Source: Nocardioides sp. Root1257
GTDB taxonomy: Bacteria > Actinomycetota > Actinomycetes > Propionibacteriales > Nocardioidaceae
Length of the DNA stretch: 64,000 nt
Assembly: GCF_001425175.1 (NCBI RefSeq)
Contig: NZ_LMDV01000001.1
Span: 765,454-829,453, forward strand
Direction: 5' to 3'
Positions 28,113 through 36,846 of the stretch are shown here, piece after piece. Under the pieces are notes generated by a model. That model saw only the letters and a list, made by a program, of their open reading frames with translations, made no database searches and had not been told where the DNA came from. Made by a program: the position numbers and the translations under genes. The first letter of the stretch is position 1. Every line of letters begins with the position of its first letter.

Positions 28113-29039
28113 TCACGCGGAGCGGTTCAGCTCGGCGCGGATGCTCGCGAGCTGCTCGAGCCGCTGCTCGAGCGTCGGGTGCGTCGAGGTCAGGGTGCGC
28201 AGGGAGACGCCCTTGACGGCCGGCGCGATGAAGAACGCGTTCATCGGCTGCGAGGCCCGCAGGTCGCGGTCCGGGATGGTGTTGATCTCGCCGGTGATCT
28301 TCTGGAGTGCCGAGGCGAGCGCCTCCGGCTTCATCGTCAGGTAGGCGCCGGACCGGTCCGCCGACAGCTCGCGGTAGCGCGAGAGCAGCTTGAGGAGCAG
28401 GAAGCTGACGGCGTACGTCACCAGGCTGACGATCAGCACGACCAGCCAGACCGGCAGTCCACCGTTGTTGTTGTCGCGGCGCCCGCCGCCGAAGAACGCG
28501 CCGTACTGCGCCCCCCGGGTGAGCATGCCGGCGAGGATGCCCGCCGACGAGGCGAAGGTCATCACCAGGACGTCGCGGTGCGCGACGTGGGAGAGCTCGT
28601 GCGCCAGGACGCCCTCGAGCTCCTCGGCGCTCAGCATCTGGAGGATGCCGGTCGTGACGACCACGACCGAGCGGTCGGGAGACCGGCCGGTCGCGAAGGC
28701 GTTGGGCAGGTGGGTGTCGGCGATGCCGACCCGGGGCTTGGGCATGTCGGCGAGGGCGCAGAGCCGCTCGATCATGTCGTGGAGCTCCGGCGCCTGCTGG
28801 GGGCTGACCTCGCGCGCGCCCATCGCCTTCATGGCGACGGTGTCGGACTTGTACCACTGGAACCACACCAGCCCGAGGCCACCGAGACCGATGAGGATCC
28901 CGATCCCGACACCGCCGTAGCTCCAGAAGACCGACATCAGGATGACGACGAGGCCGACGAAGAGCCCACCGAGCAGGAACATCACCAGCGTCATCCGGGC
29001 GGTGAGCCCGGCGTCGCCGACGAATCGTGTGCGTGCCAT
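28113..29039 (-). CDS. htpX: Membrane zinc metalloprotease HtpX
   Basis: 308 residues. Two N-terminal helices, the zinc motif HELSH (H147, E148, H151) in the family segment VLAHELSHVAHRDVLVMTFAS, two more helices and the downstream glutamate region (YRELSADRSGAYLT). It degrades damaged membrane proteins. The ATG at 29039 lies 29 bases after pspA. The arrangement pspA-htpX-pspAB is a known actinobacterial envelope-stress module. Confidence 0.95.
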   Translation of the reverse strand: MARTRFVGDAGLTARMTLVMFLLGGLFVGLVVILMSVFWSYGGVGIGILIGLGGLGLVWFQWYKSDTVAMKAMGAREVSPQQAPELHDMIERLCALADMPKPRVGIADTHLPNAFATGRSPDRSVVVVTTGILQMLSAEELEGVLAHELSHVAHRDVLVMTFASSAGILAGMLTRGAQYGAFFGGGRRDNNNGGLPVWLVVLIVSLVTYAVSFLLLKLLSRYRELSADRSGAYLTMKPEALASALQKITGEINTIPDRDLRASQPMNAFFIAPAVKGVSLRTLTSTHPTLEQRLEQLASIRAELNRSA

Positions 29040-29068
29040 GCCCCTATTCTCCGGGGTCACTCAAGGCG

Positions 29069-29857
29069 TCAGGCGGTGTCGCCCTCGGCCTGCTTCTCCG
29101 CCTGCTTGTCGGGAGCGGGCTCCAGGGCCTCGGCGCCCTCGGTCGGCTCGATCGCCGGCGTGCTGCCGCCCTTGAGCGCGGCGAGCTCGGCCTCGACGTC
29201 GGCCTGCGAGCTCATCGCGTCGAGCTCGCGGGCGATGTCGTCGCCACCGCTGGTCGCGGTCACGTCGTCGAGCGCGCCGGAGGCGATCAGCTCGTCGATG
29301 GCGCCGGCGCGGGCCTGCATCTGCGCGGTCTTGTCCTCCGCGCGCTGGATGGCCGCGCCCACGTCGCCGAGCTCGTCGCCGATCCCCGACATCGCCTCGT
29401 TGATGCGGGTCTGCGCCTCGGCGGCGGTGTACGTCGCCTTGATCGTCTCCTTGCGGGTCCGGAACGCCTCCACCTTGGCCTGCAGGCGCTGCTGGGCGAG
29501 GACCAGCTTCTCCTCCTCCCCCTGCAGCTGCTGGAGCTGCGTCTTGAGGTCGGCGATCTGCGCGGTCAGGCCGGACTTGCGGGTCAGCGCCTCACGGGCG
29601 AGGTCCTCGCGGTCCATCGTGATGGCCTTCTGGGCCTGGTCCTGCAGCTTGGCGGACTGCTGCTCGAGCTGGTTGATCTGGAGCTCGACGCGCTTGCGGC
29701 TGGTCGCCACGTCAGCCACGCCACGGCGTACCTTCGCGAGCAGGTCGACCTGCCGCTGGTAGCTGTAGTCGAGGGTCTCGCGCGGGTCCTCCGCACGGTC
29801 GAGGGCCTTGTTGGCCTTCGAGCGGAAGATCAGGGTGAAGCGCTGCCAAAGTCCCAT
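29069..29857 (-). CDS. pspA: Phage-shock protein A / IM30 (ESCRT-III fold)
   Basis: 262 residues from the ATG at 29857 with a GAGAGGGA site; the open frame continues to 30172 over the divergent gene and is rejected. The N-terminal amphipathic MGLWQRFTLIFRSKANKALD, the DPRETLDYSYQRQ segment and a long coiled coil (residues about 25-215) are typical. The C-terminal 45 residues are an acidic Pro/Glu-rich tail. It binds stressed membrane on the cytoplasmic face. Confidence 0.94.
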   Translation of the reverse strand: MGLWQRFTLIFRSKANKALDRAEDPRETLDYSYQRQVDLLAKVRRGVADVATSRKRVELQINQLEQQSAKLQDQAQKAITMDREDLAREALTRKSGLTAQIADLKTQLQQLQGEEEKLVLAQQRLQAKVEAFRTRKETIKATYTAAEAQTRINEAMSGIGDELGDVGAAIQRAEDKTAQMQARAGAIDELIASGALDDVTATSGGDDIARELDAMSSQADVEAELAALKGGSTPAIEPTEGAEALEPAPDKQAEKQAEGDTA

Positions 29858-29990
29858 GCGGACGAGTCCCTCTCGAAACGATCTGGTCTGGGCCACAACC
29901 CTAGGCCACAGGTGAGGGGCGCAAAAGCAGGACAGCACGACGACGCCGGTAGTCTGGCGGTCAATCGTCCCTCCCAGTGAAGGCCCCGCG

Positions 29991-30575
29991 TTGTTCCGTC
30001 GCAGCAAGACCGAGTCCGCCCCCGAGACCCAGCCCACCAAGGTCGGCGGCAAGGGCCGCCCCACGCCGACCCGCAAGGAGGCCGAGGCAGCCGCGAAGGC
30101 GCGCGCCAAGGCCCCCCGCACGCGCAAGGAGCTGGCGGCCGCGCAGCGCTCGACCCGGTCGGAGTCCAGCAAGTCGATCCGGCAGGCGATGCGCGACGGC
30201 GACGAGCGCTACTACCCGGCCCGTGACAAGGGCCCCGAGCGCCGCTTCGTCCGCGACTTCGTGGACGCGCGCTTCTCCCTCGTCGAGCTGGTGATCCCGC
30301 TCCTGCTCGTGACGATGATCCTCGGCTACTCGGGCAACACCTCGCTCGCCCGGATCGGTAACACGCTGCTGCTGGGCACCGTCGTGATGGTTGCGCTCGA
30401 CCTCTTCCTGCTGCGCTTCCGGCTACGCCGGGCCTACGACCTGCGCTTCCCCGGGCAGTCCGCCAAGGGCCTGACCTACTACGCCATCACCCGCTCGATG
30501 CAGATGAAGTTCATGCGGCTGCCCAAGGCGCGGGTGCGCATCGGGCAGCACCTGCCCGAGGACTACGACCGCTAG
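29991..30575 (+). CDS. DUF3043 membrane protein
   Basis: 194 residues from a TTG start (29991), with AAGG ten bases upstream; the N-terminal MFRRSKTESAPETQPTK is usual for the family. A highly basic, lysine/arginine-rich N-terminus (about 1-75) contains SSKSIRQAMRDGDERYYPAR, followed by two helices (LVELVIPLLLVTMILGYSG, IGNTLLLGTVVMVALDLFLL). Function unknown; conserved in Actinobacteria. It is divergent from pspA and ends seven bases before the convergent aldo/keto reductase. Confidence 0.88.
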   Translation: MFRRSKTESAPETQPTKVGGKGRPTPTRKEAEAAAKARAKAPRTRKELAAAQRSTRSESSKSIRQAMRDGDERYYPARDKGPERRFVRDFVDARFSLVELVIPLLLVTMILGYSGNTSLARIGNTLLLGTVVMVALDLFLLRFRLRRAYDLRFPGQSAKGLTYYAITRSMQMKFMRLPKARVRIGQHLPEDYDR

Positions 30576-30581
30576 CTCGTC

Positions 30582-31586
30582 CTAGAAGCTGCGGCTCGGC
30601 GGGGACTGCGTCTTCGCCGGGTCCCGCTCGACGATCGGGTCGACGATCTCGTCGATCGCCTTCAGCGTCGCGTCGTCCAGGGTCACCCCGGACGCCTTGA
30701 CGTTGTCGCTGACCTGCTCGGGGCGACTGGCGCCGATGATCGCCGCGGAGACGTTGTCGTTCTGCAGCACCCAGGCGACGGCGAGCTGGGCCAGCGACAG
30801 GCCGGCCTCGTCCGCGATCGGCCTCAGCTGCTGGACACGCTCGAGGACGTCGTCCTGGAGCCAGCGCTTGATCATGTTCGCGCCGCCCTTGTCGTCGGTG
30901 GCGCGGCTCCCCTCCGGTGCGGCCTGGCCGGGGAGGTACTTGCCCGTCAGCACGCCCTGGGCGATCGGCGACCAGACGATCTGGCCGATCCCGAGCTCCT
31001 CGCTCGTCGGCACCACCTCGGACTCGATGACGCGCCAGAGCAGGGAGTACTGCGGCTGGTTGGAGACGAGCGGGATGTGCAGCTCACGGGCCAGCGCGTG
31101 CGCCGCCCGGATCTCCTCCGCACGCCACTCGCTCACTCCGATGTAGAGGGCCTTGCCCTGCCGTACGACGTCGGCGAACGCCTCCATCGTCTCCTCGAGC
31201 GGCGTCTCGTGGTCGTAGCGGTGCGCCTGGTAGAGGTCGACGTAGTCGGTCTGCAGCCGCGTCAGGCTCCCGTTGATCGACTCGTGGATGTGCTTGCGGG
31301 ACAGCCCGTGGTCGTTGTGCGCCCCCGGCCCGGTCGGCCAGTAGACCTTGGTGAAGATCTCCAGACCCTCGCGCCGCTCACCCTTGAGCGCCTCGCCCAG
31401 GACGGTCTCGGCCTTGGTGTTCGCATAGGCGTCGGCGGTGTCGAACGTCGTGATCCCCTCGTCCAGCGCGCGCCGTACGCACGCCGTCGCCGCGTCCTCC
31501 TCCACCTGGGACCCGTGGGTCAACCAGTTGCCGTACGCGATCTCCGAGATCTTGAGCCCGCTGCTGCCGAGGTTCCGAGTCTTCAT
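30582..31586 (-). CDS. Aldo/keto reductase (Kv-beta/YghZ-like)
   Basis: 334 residues. The catalytic tetrad is D49, Y54 (FDTADAYAN), K80 (FTKVYWP) and H122 (YQAHRYD). The NADPH-site region IIGASRPEQVSDNVKASG is near the C-terminus. It would reduce aldehydes or ketones. Monocistronic between a convergent gene and a repeat block. Confidence 0.93.
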   Translation of the reverse strand: MKTRNLGSSGLKISEIAYGNWLTHGSQVEEDAATACVRRALDEGITTFDTADAYANTKAETVLGEALKGERREGLEIFTKVYWPTGPGAHNDHGLSRKHIHESINGSLTRLQTDYVDLYQAHRYDHETPLEETMEAFADVVRQGKALYIGVSEWRAEEIRAAHALARELHIPLVSNQPQYSLLWRVIESEVVPTSEELGIGQIVWSPIAQGVLTGKYLPGQAAPEGSRATDDKGGANMIKRWLQDDVLERVQQLRPIADEAGLSLAQLAVAWVLQNDNVSAAIIGASRPEQVSDNVKASGVTLDDATLKAIDEIVDPIVERDPAKTQSPPSRSF

Positions 31587-31604
31587 GGGTCCGACCCTAG
31601 GACG

Positions 31605-31735
31605 CCGCTGGTTGAGGGTCGATCGGTGGTTGAGGAAGGCGCGCTCGGGTCGACGCCGCCGGTGGTTGAGGAAGGCGCGCCCGGGTCGACGCCGCCGGTG
31701 GTTGAGGAAGGCGCGCTAGCGCCTGTCTCGAAACC
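31605..31735. repeat. 36-bp tandem intergenic repeat
   Basis: Two complete 36-bp units (31625-31660 and 31661-31696, each beginning GGTGGTTGAGGAAGGCGCGC and ending GGGTCGACGCCGCC) differ by one base. A third partial unit starts at 31697 and runs into GCGCCTGTCTCGAAACC. A truncated unit (GCTGGTTGAGGGTCGATC) precedes them at 31607-31624. The TTGAGGAAGGCGCGC ... GTCTCGAAACC form resembles an intergenic palindromic element common in Nocardioides-type genomes. It separates two minus-strand genes. Confidence 0.85.
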
Positions 31736-31773
31736 CCGGAAGCCGAGGCAGGGCGACGAGGCGGTCCGGGCGG

Positions 31774-32334
31774 CTAGGGGGTGGTGACGGTGACGCGGGT
31801 GCCGGTGGTGTCGGTGCCGTGCTGCCAGAGCCGGTGCGAGCCGTACCGATAGCTGATGTCGAAGCTCGTCACGTCCACGACGCCAGGCTGGGCGGGCGTG
31901 ACGGTCATCAGGAGGTAGTCGCCGGAGGTGAGCCTCACATCGGCCGCCGGGCGTGCGTCGAGGCACAGGTCCTCGGGGGTTCCTTCGACCAGACCGATCA
32001 CGTCCCGACTGCCGGCCGCGCAGACGGAGAACGCGATCGTCGACCCCGATGTGTCCTGGGCCAGGTTGGCCTCGACGTCCGTGACGGTCACGTCCTCCAC
32101 GCCTTCGGGTACGCCGGGGTACGTGATGCCGACGCTCACGGGCGTCCCCACCGTCGCGCGGTCGAAGCCGACCTTGTTCCCCGGGGCATCGAACAGGCTC
32201 GGGTGCGTCCACCACCACACGGCGGCGAGGGATCCACAGATCAGGAGCAGGACACCCACTCCCACGACCGTGCGACGGCGCGTGGTTCCGGGCCGTCGCG
32301 CCACCGGAGCCGGTGCCTCCACGATGTCGGTCAC
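31774..32334 (-). CDS. Hypothetical single-pass membrane protein with extracellular beta domain
   Basis: 186 residues from the GTG at 32334. A basic N-terminus (RRPGTTRRRT) precedes one helix (VVGVGVLLLICGSLAAVWWW). The exterior domain (about 45-186) is beta-rich with two cysteines (SVCAAG, EDLCLDA). No family recognised. It follows the tandem repeat block and is divergent from the next small gene. Confidence 0.65.
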   Translation of the reverse strand: MTDIVEAPAPVARRPGTTRRRTVVGVGVLLLICGSLAAVWWWTHPSLFDAPGNKVGFDRATVGTPVSVGITYPGVPEGVEDVTVTDVEANLAQDTSGSTIAFSVCAAGSRDVIGLVEGTPEDLCLDARPAADVRLTSGDYLLMTVTPAQPGVVDVTSFDISYRYGSHRLWQHGTDTTGTRVTVTTP

Positions 32335-32483
32335 GGGCCTCAGTCTGACACCGAACGGCTCCGAGCTCCTGCCGTCGGACGACACACCACGCACGACCTC
32401 GGGCCGCCAGACGGTGCCTGGTGTGTCATCGGCCGCTCACCTCCGGGCGTAGGCTCAACCGCCGACGACGACAGGGGCACGAC

Positions 32484-32786
32484 ATGGTGGCGAGCAGGTC
32501 AGCCCGCGAGCGGAAGGCGGCCGTGGAGGCTGGTCCGCTGGCCACGGTGAAGATCGATCTCGACGGCGACAAGCAGTTCCTCTACAAGATCGCCTGCACG
32601 ACCTGCACCAGCAAGGGCGACCGCGCGTGGTCGACGCACCGGCCGGGCAGCGACAACGGCTACATGGCGGCGATGGACCGGTGGATCTTCCACCTCACCG
32701 AGAAGCACCCGGGGGCGGAGGCGCCGTGCCTCACGTACCTCGAGGCCGCCCAGCAGCGCCTGCACGAACGGCGCGAGCAGGCCTGA
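32484..32786 (+). CDS. Hypothetical small protein with CxxC...H...H pattern
   Basis: 100 residues from the ATG at 32484, which has an AGGGG site ten bases upstream; the longer frame to 32421 is unlikely. The basic N-terminus is followed by LYKIACTTCTSKGDRAWSTH and IFHLTEKHPGAEAPC. The order CxxC then HxxxxH could bind zinc like a C2H2 finger, though the spacing (about 31 residues) is long. Function not recognised. Confidence 0.6.
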   Translation: MVASRSARERKAAVEAGPLATVKIDLDGDKQFLYKIACTTCTSKGDRAWSTHRPGSDNGYMAAMDRWIFHLTEKHPGAEAPCLTYLEAAQQRLHERREQA

Positions 32787-32821
32787 CCTCACTGTCGGCG
32801 GCCGCCTCTAGGGTCGCGCCC

Positions 32822-33313
32822 ATGAGCCCCTCGCAGCACGACTTCGACTTCGTCTTCGGCCGCTGGTCGGTGCGCAACCGCAAGCTCGTCGACGTCACCG
32901 ACCCCACCTGCGACGAGTGGGTCGAGTTCGACGCAGCGAGCGAGGTCGGGCCCGTCCTCTCAGGCTTGGGCCACACCGACGAGATGACCGTCGCGGCACC
33001 AGCCGACGGGGGCCCGCCGTTCATCGGCTTCACCCTGAGGCTGTTCGACCCCGCCGACGGGACGTGGCGGATCTGGTGGAGCTCGACGCGCGCTCCGGGA
33101 GTCCTCGACACACCGGTGACCGGACGCTTCGAGGGTGGGCGCGGTGTCTTCGAGGCGTCTGACACGATCGCCGGCCGGCCGGTCGACGTCCGATTCGAGT
33201 GGCTGCGCGACCAGCCCGACCGCCCCACGTGGCAGCAGTCGTTCTCGTACGACGGCGGCGCGACCTGGACGATGAACTGGCAGATGTTCTTCACCCGTCC
33301 TCAGCCGTCGTAG
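32822..33313 (+). CDS. DUF1579-like protein
   Basis: 163 residues from the ATG at 32822. Begins with HDFDFVFGRWSVRNRKLVD, the opening typical of DUF1579-type beta-barrel proteins, and continues with alternating strands rich in tryptophan (DPADGTWRIWWSSTRAPG, SYDGGATWTMNWQMFF). No catalytic motif. The last 13 bases overlap the convergent paaE gene. Confidence 0.7.
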   Translation: MSPSQHDFDFVFGRWSVRNRKLVDVTDPTCDEWVEFDAASEVGPVLSGLGHTDEMTVAAPADGGPPFIGFTLRLFDPADGTWRIWWSSTRAPGVLDTPVTGRFEGGRGVFEASDTIAGRPVDVRFEWLRDQPDRPTWQQSFSYDGGATWTMNWQMFFTRPQPS

Positions 33314-34362
33314 TCGAGCACGACCTCTTCCGACGTCGGGTGCGCCTGGCAGGTCAGCACGTAGCCGCGCTCGATCTCGTCGGGCTCGAGGGCGTAGTTG
33401 GCGTCCATCGCGACGGTGCCGGTGACCAGCCGCGCCCGACAGGTGCCACAGACCCCGCCCTTGCAGGCGAACGGCAGGTCGGAGCGCACGGCGACCGCCG
33501 CGTCCAGCACTGGGTCGCCGTCGGGCCGCAGGTCGAACGACGACGAGCGACCCCCGAGGCGGACGGTGACGTGTGCGGCGCCGTCGACGGAGCCGGCGAG
33601 GTCGGCGAGCGGCGCGCGCGGGACCGGGTCGGCGTGGAAGAGCTCGCTGTGGACCTGCGCGTCCGGCACCCCGAGGTCGGCGACGGCCGCGCGGAGGTCG
33701 ACAAGCATCTGCTGCGGCCCGCACAGGAACCACTGGGCGGAGGCAGCGTCGGGCAGCAGCGCCGTGGCGATCGCGCGCAGCCGCTCACCGTCGAGACGAC
33801 CGGACAGCAGTTCGACGTCGGAGGCCTCGCGGGACAGCACGTGCACGATCTGGAGCCGGTCCGGGAACCGGTCCTTGAGGTCGTGCACCTCGTCGAGGAA
33901 CATCACCGTGCGGTGCGTCCGGTTGGCGTAGACGAGCGTGACCGACGATGACGGCTCGGTCTCCAGGACCGCGGTCACGATCGAGAGCACCGGCGTGATC
34001 CCCGACCCGGCGGCCACGACCACGCAGTGCCGCGACGCGGCGGGGTCGAGGGCCGTGGTGAACCGGCCTGCCGGCGTCATCACGTCGAGCGTGTCACCGA
34101 CGGACAGCGTCGACAGCACGCCCTCGCTGAAGGCCCCGCCGGGCAGGCGCTTCACGCCGATCCGGAGCCGGCCGGAGGACGGCGCGGTGCAGATCGAGTA
34201 CGAGCGGCGTACGTCGTCGCCGCCGCGGATGTTGAGGTGCTGGCCGGGGGTGTAGACGAACTCGTCCGCGAGGTCGGGCGGCACCTCGAAGGTGAGCGCG
34301 ACGGCGTCGTCGGTCAGCTCGTCGATCGCCGCGACCCGCAGCGCGTGGAAGGTGGCCGCCAC
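33301..34362 (-). CDS. paaE: Phenylacetyl-CoA epoxidase reductase subunit
   Basis: 353 residues. An FAD-binding/NADPH reductase half (TPGQHLNIRGG, RRSYSICTAPSSG, VVAAGSGITPVLSIV) is fused to a C-terminal plant-type 2Fe-2S ferredoxin with FACKGGVCGTCRARLV and a last cysteine in LTCQAHP. It passes electrons from NADPH to the PaaA di-iron site. The GTG at 34362 shares a base with the paaD TAG. It is the last of the five paa genes. Confidence 0.95.
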   Translation of the reverse strand: MAATFHALRVAAIDELTDDAVALTFEVPPDLADEFVYTPGQHLNIRGGDDVRRSYSICTAPSSGRLRIGVKRLPGGAFSEGVLSTLSVGDTLDVMTPAGRFTTALDPAASRHCVVVAAGSGITPVLSIVTAVLETEPSSSVTLVYANRTHRTVMFLDEVHDLKDRFPDRLQIVHVLSREASDVELLSGRLDGERLRAIATALLPDAASAQWFLCGPQQMLVDLRAAVADLGVPDAQVHSELFHADPVPRAPLADLAGSVDGAAHVTVRLGGRSSSFDLRPDGDPVLDAAVAVRSDLPFACKGGVCGTCRARLVTGTVAMDANYALEPDEIERGYVLTCQAHPTSEEVVLDYDG

Positions 34363-34841
34363 TAGTGCGCCTTGAAGTGGTCGAACGGCTCCCGGCAGGC
34401 GCGGCACACCCACAGCGACTTGCACGCGGTCGACCCGAAACGGCTCGACTCGCGGGTGTCCGGGGACCCGCACTGCGGGCAGCGCACCGACAGCTGCAGT
34501 CCGACCGGCCCGTCGACGGGGCCCGGCGGGGCGACGCCGTACGCCGCGAGCTTGGCCTTCGCATCGTCGCTCATCCAGTCCGTCGTCCACGCCGGGGCGA
34601 GCACGAACTCGACGGTGACGTGCTGGTAGCCGGCGGAGGTCAACGCGTCGACGAGGTCGGTGCTGATGGTCTCCATCGCGGGGCATCCGGAGTAGGTCGG
34701 GGTGATCTGCACGTGCACGCGTCCCTGGTCGTCCTCGGTCACGTCGCGCAGGATCCCGAGGTCGGCGATGGTCACCACCGGCAGCTCGGGGTCGGGCAGA
34801 TCGGCGGCGATCTTCCACGCGGCCGAGCGCTCCGCCGTCAC
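34362..34841 (-). CDS. paaD: Phenylacetyl-CoA epoxidase subunit PaaD
   Basis: 159 residues from the GTG overlapping the paaC TGA (the GTG three bases earlier is possible). A DUF59/MIP18 domain (LPDPELPVVTIADLGILRDV, YSGCPAMETIS) is followed by a zinc-ribbon-like C-terminus (CPQCGS, CKSLWVCRACREPF). PaaD probably helps mature the di-iron or Fe-S centre of the complex. Confidence 0.93.
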   Translation of the reverse strand: MTAERSAAWKIAADLPDPELPVVTIADLGILRDVTEDDQGRVHVQITPTYSGCPAMETISTDLVDALTSAGYQHVTVEFVLAPAWTTDWMSDDAKAKLAAYGVAPPGPVDGPVGLQLSVRCPQCGSPDTRESSRFGSTACKSLWVCRACREPFDHFKAH

Positions 34842-35560
34842 CACGTCGCCCCCGGGTGCGAGCGGTGCAGGTGCTGCATGTCGGCGAGCAGGTGGCCGAG
34901 GTGCTCGGTGTGCAGACCGCGTCGACCGCCGCCGATGGCGGGCGCGACGTCGGGCACGGAGAGCGTCGCCTCGTGCACGACGCTCTCGATCCGGGCGAGC
35001 GTCGCGGCCCGCAGCGTCGACGGGTCGACCACCGCGCCCTCGACCGGTGCGAAGAGCTCCTCGACGTGCGGCCACTCCCCCTCGAGCGCGGCCTGCATGC
35101 GGGCGTGCGACTCGTCGGTGCCGTCCCCCAGCCGCAGCGTCCAGAGGCGCGCGTGGTCGCGGTGGTAGGCGACCTCCTTCACGGCCTTCGCCGCGATCGC
35201 GGCCAGCGTCGGGTCGGTGCCGCGGGCCAGCGCGGCGTACAGCTCGCCCTGGTAGGCCGAGAGGATGAGCAGGCGGGCCATCGCCACGCCGAAGTCGGTC
35301 TGCGGGCGCTCCACGAGCCAGACGTTGCGGAAGTCGCGGTCGTCGCGCAGGTAGGCCAGGTCGTCCTCGGAGCGACCCGCGCCCTCGACGACGCCGGCGT
35401 ACGAGAGCAGCGACCGCGCCTGCCCGAGCTGGTCGAGGCCGATGTTGGCGAGCGCGAGGTCCTCCTCGAGCTCGGGCGCGCGGCTGATCCACCAGCCCAT
35501 CCGCTGCGCCGAGACGAGCGCGTCGTCGGCCAGCGCCAGCACGTAGTCGAAGGAGGTCAC
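34838..35560 (-). CDS. paaC: Phenylacetyl-CoA epoxidase subunit PaaC
   Basis: 240 residues, ferritin-like helical bundle that scaffolds PaaA. Family segments MGWWISRAPELEEDLALANI, DLAYLRDDRDFRNVWLVERP and KEVAYHRDHARLWTLRLGDG are present. The GTG start overlaps the paaB stop and its TGA overlaps the paaD GTG. Confidence 0.94.
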   Translation of the reverse strand: MTSFDYVLALADDALVSAQRMGWWISRAPELEEDLALANIGLDQLGQARSLLSYAGVVEGAGRSEDDLAYLRDDRDFRNVWLVERPQTDFGVAMARLLILSAYQGELYAALARGTDPTLAAIAAKAVKEVAYHRDHARLWTLRLGDGTDESHARMQAALEGEWPHVEELFAPVEGAVVDPSTLRAATLARIESVVHEATLSVPDVAPAIGGGRRGLHTEHLGHLLADMQHLHRSHPGATW

Positions 35561-35841
35561 AGGTGCTCCACTCCTTCGGGGACGTCGTAGAACGTCGGGT
35601 GCCGGTAGACCTTGTCGTCGGCCGGGTCGAAGAACGCGTCGCGCTCCCCCGGGTCCGAGGCGACGATCTCGGACGACGGCACCACCCACAGCGAGACGCC
35701 CTCCTGGCGGCGGGTGTAGACGTCGCGCGCGTTGCGCAGCGCCAGCTCGGCGTCGGGAGCGTGCAGCGACCCGACGTGCGTGTGCGAGAGCCCGCGCCGC
35801 GAGCGGACGAACACCTCCCACAGCGGCCACGCGGTACTCAC
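35557..35841 (-). CDS. paaB: Phenylacetyl-CoA epoxidase subunit PaaB
   Basis: 94 residues. [20 protein letters not shown] and [19 protein letters not shown], then [11 protein letters not shown], are the PaaB signatures. It bridges the catalytic PaaAC pairs. GTG start overlaps the paaA TGA. Confidence 0.95.
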   Translation of the reverse strand: MSTAWPLWEVFVRSRRGLSHTHVGSLHAPDAELALRNARDVYTRRQEGVSLWVVPSSEIVASDPGERDAFFDPADDKVYRHPTFYDVPEGVEHL

Positions 35842-36761
35842 GCCGCGCCCTCCGCCCGCGCCGCCCGCTTCGCCTCGTACGCCGTGGCAGCGTCGCGCAC
35901 CCAGGCTCCCGCCTCGTGGGCGCCGACGCGGTGTGCCATCCGGTCGCGGTTGCACGGGCCGTTGCCGGCGATCACCTCGCCGAGCTCGGTGAAGTCGATC
36001 GGGCCGAAGTCGTAGTGCCCACGCTCCTCGCTCCACCGGATGTCGGGGTCGGGCAGCGTCAGCCCGAGGATCTCGGCCTGCGGCACCGTCATGTCGACGA
36101 AGCGCCGGCGCAGGTCGTCGTTGGAGAACCGCTTGATCCCCCACGCCATCGACTGCGCGGAGTTGGGTGAGCTGTCGTCGGGCGGGCCGAACATCATCAG
36201 CGACGGCCACCAGTAGCGGTCGACGGCGTCCTGCGCCATCGCGTGCTGCTCGGGCGTGCCGTGCGCCAGCGTGTGCAGGATCTCGAAGCCCTGCCGCTGG
36301 TGGAACGACTCCTCCTTGCAGACCCGCACCATGGCTCGCGCGTACGGGCCGTAGGAGCACCGGCACAGCGGCACCTGGTTGACGATCGCCGCGCCGTCGA
36401 CCAGCCAGCCGATCGCCCCGACGTCGGCCCAGCTGAGCGTCGGGTAGTTGAAGATCGAGGAGTACTTCTGCCGGCCGGTGTGCAGCTGGTCGAGCAGGTC
36501 GGCCCGCTCGACGCCCAGGGTCTCGGCAGCGGCGTACAGGTAGAGGCCGTGGCCCGCCTCGTCCTGCACCTTCGCCATCAGGATCGCCTTGCGGCGCAGG
36601 CTGGGCGCCCGGCTGATCCAGTTGCCCTCCGGCTGCATCCCGATGATCTCGGAGTGCGCGTGCTGGGCGATCTGGCGGATCAGCGTGCGGCGGTAGGCGT
36701 CCGGCATCTCGTCGCGGGGCTCGACGCGGCCGTCGTCGGCGAGGAGGTCGTCGAAGGACAT
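35838..36761 (-). CDS. paaA: Phenylacetyl-CoA epoxidase catalytic subunit
   Basis: 307 residues. Di-iron ligand segments are [18 protein letters not shown] and [19 protein letters not shown], with the N-terminal [20 protein letters not shown]. It epoxidises the ring of phenylacetyl-CoA. First gene of paaABCDE; all four junctions overlap by one to four bases, so subunits are coupled. The ligase (paaK), isomerase and ring-opening genes are not in the window. An inverted repeat lies upstream. Confidence 0.96.
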   Translation of the reverse strand: MSFDDLLADDGRVEPRDEMPDAYRRTLIRQIAQHAHSEIIGMQPEGNWISRAPSLRRKAILMAKVQDEAGHGLYLYAAAETLGVERADLLDQLHTGRQKYSSIFNYPTLSWADVGAIGWLVDGAAIVNQVPLCRCSYGPYARAMVRVCKEESFHQRQGFEILHTLAHGTPEQHAMAQDAVDRYWWPSLMMFGPPDDSSPNSAQSMAWGIKRFSNDDLRRRFVDMTVPQAEILGLTLPDPDIRWSEERGHYDFGPIDFTELGEVIAGNGPCNRDRMAHRVGAHEAGAWVRDAATAYEAKRAARAEGAA

Positions 36762-36781
36762 GTCCGGACGCTACCAGCATT

Positions 36782-36820
36782 TGTTACAGATCTGTGCATG
36801 TCGAGCGGCGACGTGTAACA
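36782..36820. promoter_or_regulatory. Candidate paa operator, TGTTACA ... TGTAACA
   Basis: TGTTACA at 36782-36788 is the inverted copy of TGTAACA at 36814-36820, with 25 bases between. The pair lies 21 bases upstream of the paaA start and before the divergent acetyltransferase gene. It could bind a TetR-type (PaaR-like) or GntR-type repressor; no such gene is in the window. Confidence 0.4.
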
Positions 36821-36846
36821 GCCCCCGTGCTGACAGGATGACGGGC

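Noticed and set aside
29858..30172. N-terminal extension of pspA
   Set aside because: It would overlap the divergent DUF3043 gene, and the MGLWQRF start with ribosome site matches PspA.
31438..31719. Reading frame with repeated LRKAR units
   Set aside because: It arises only from translating the 36-bp tandem repeat.
31605..31735. CRISPR array
   Set aside because: The units are directly adjacent with no unique spacers, and no cas genes are present.
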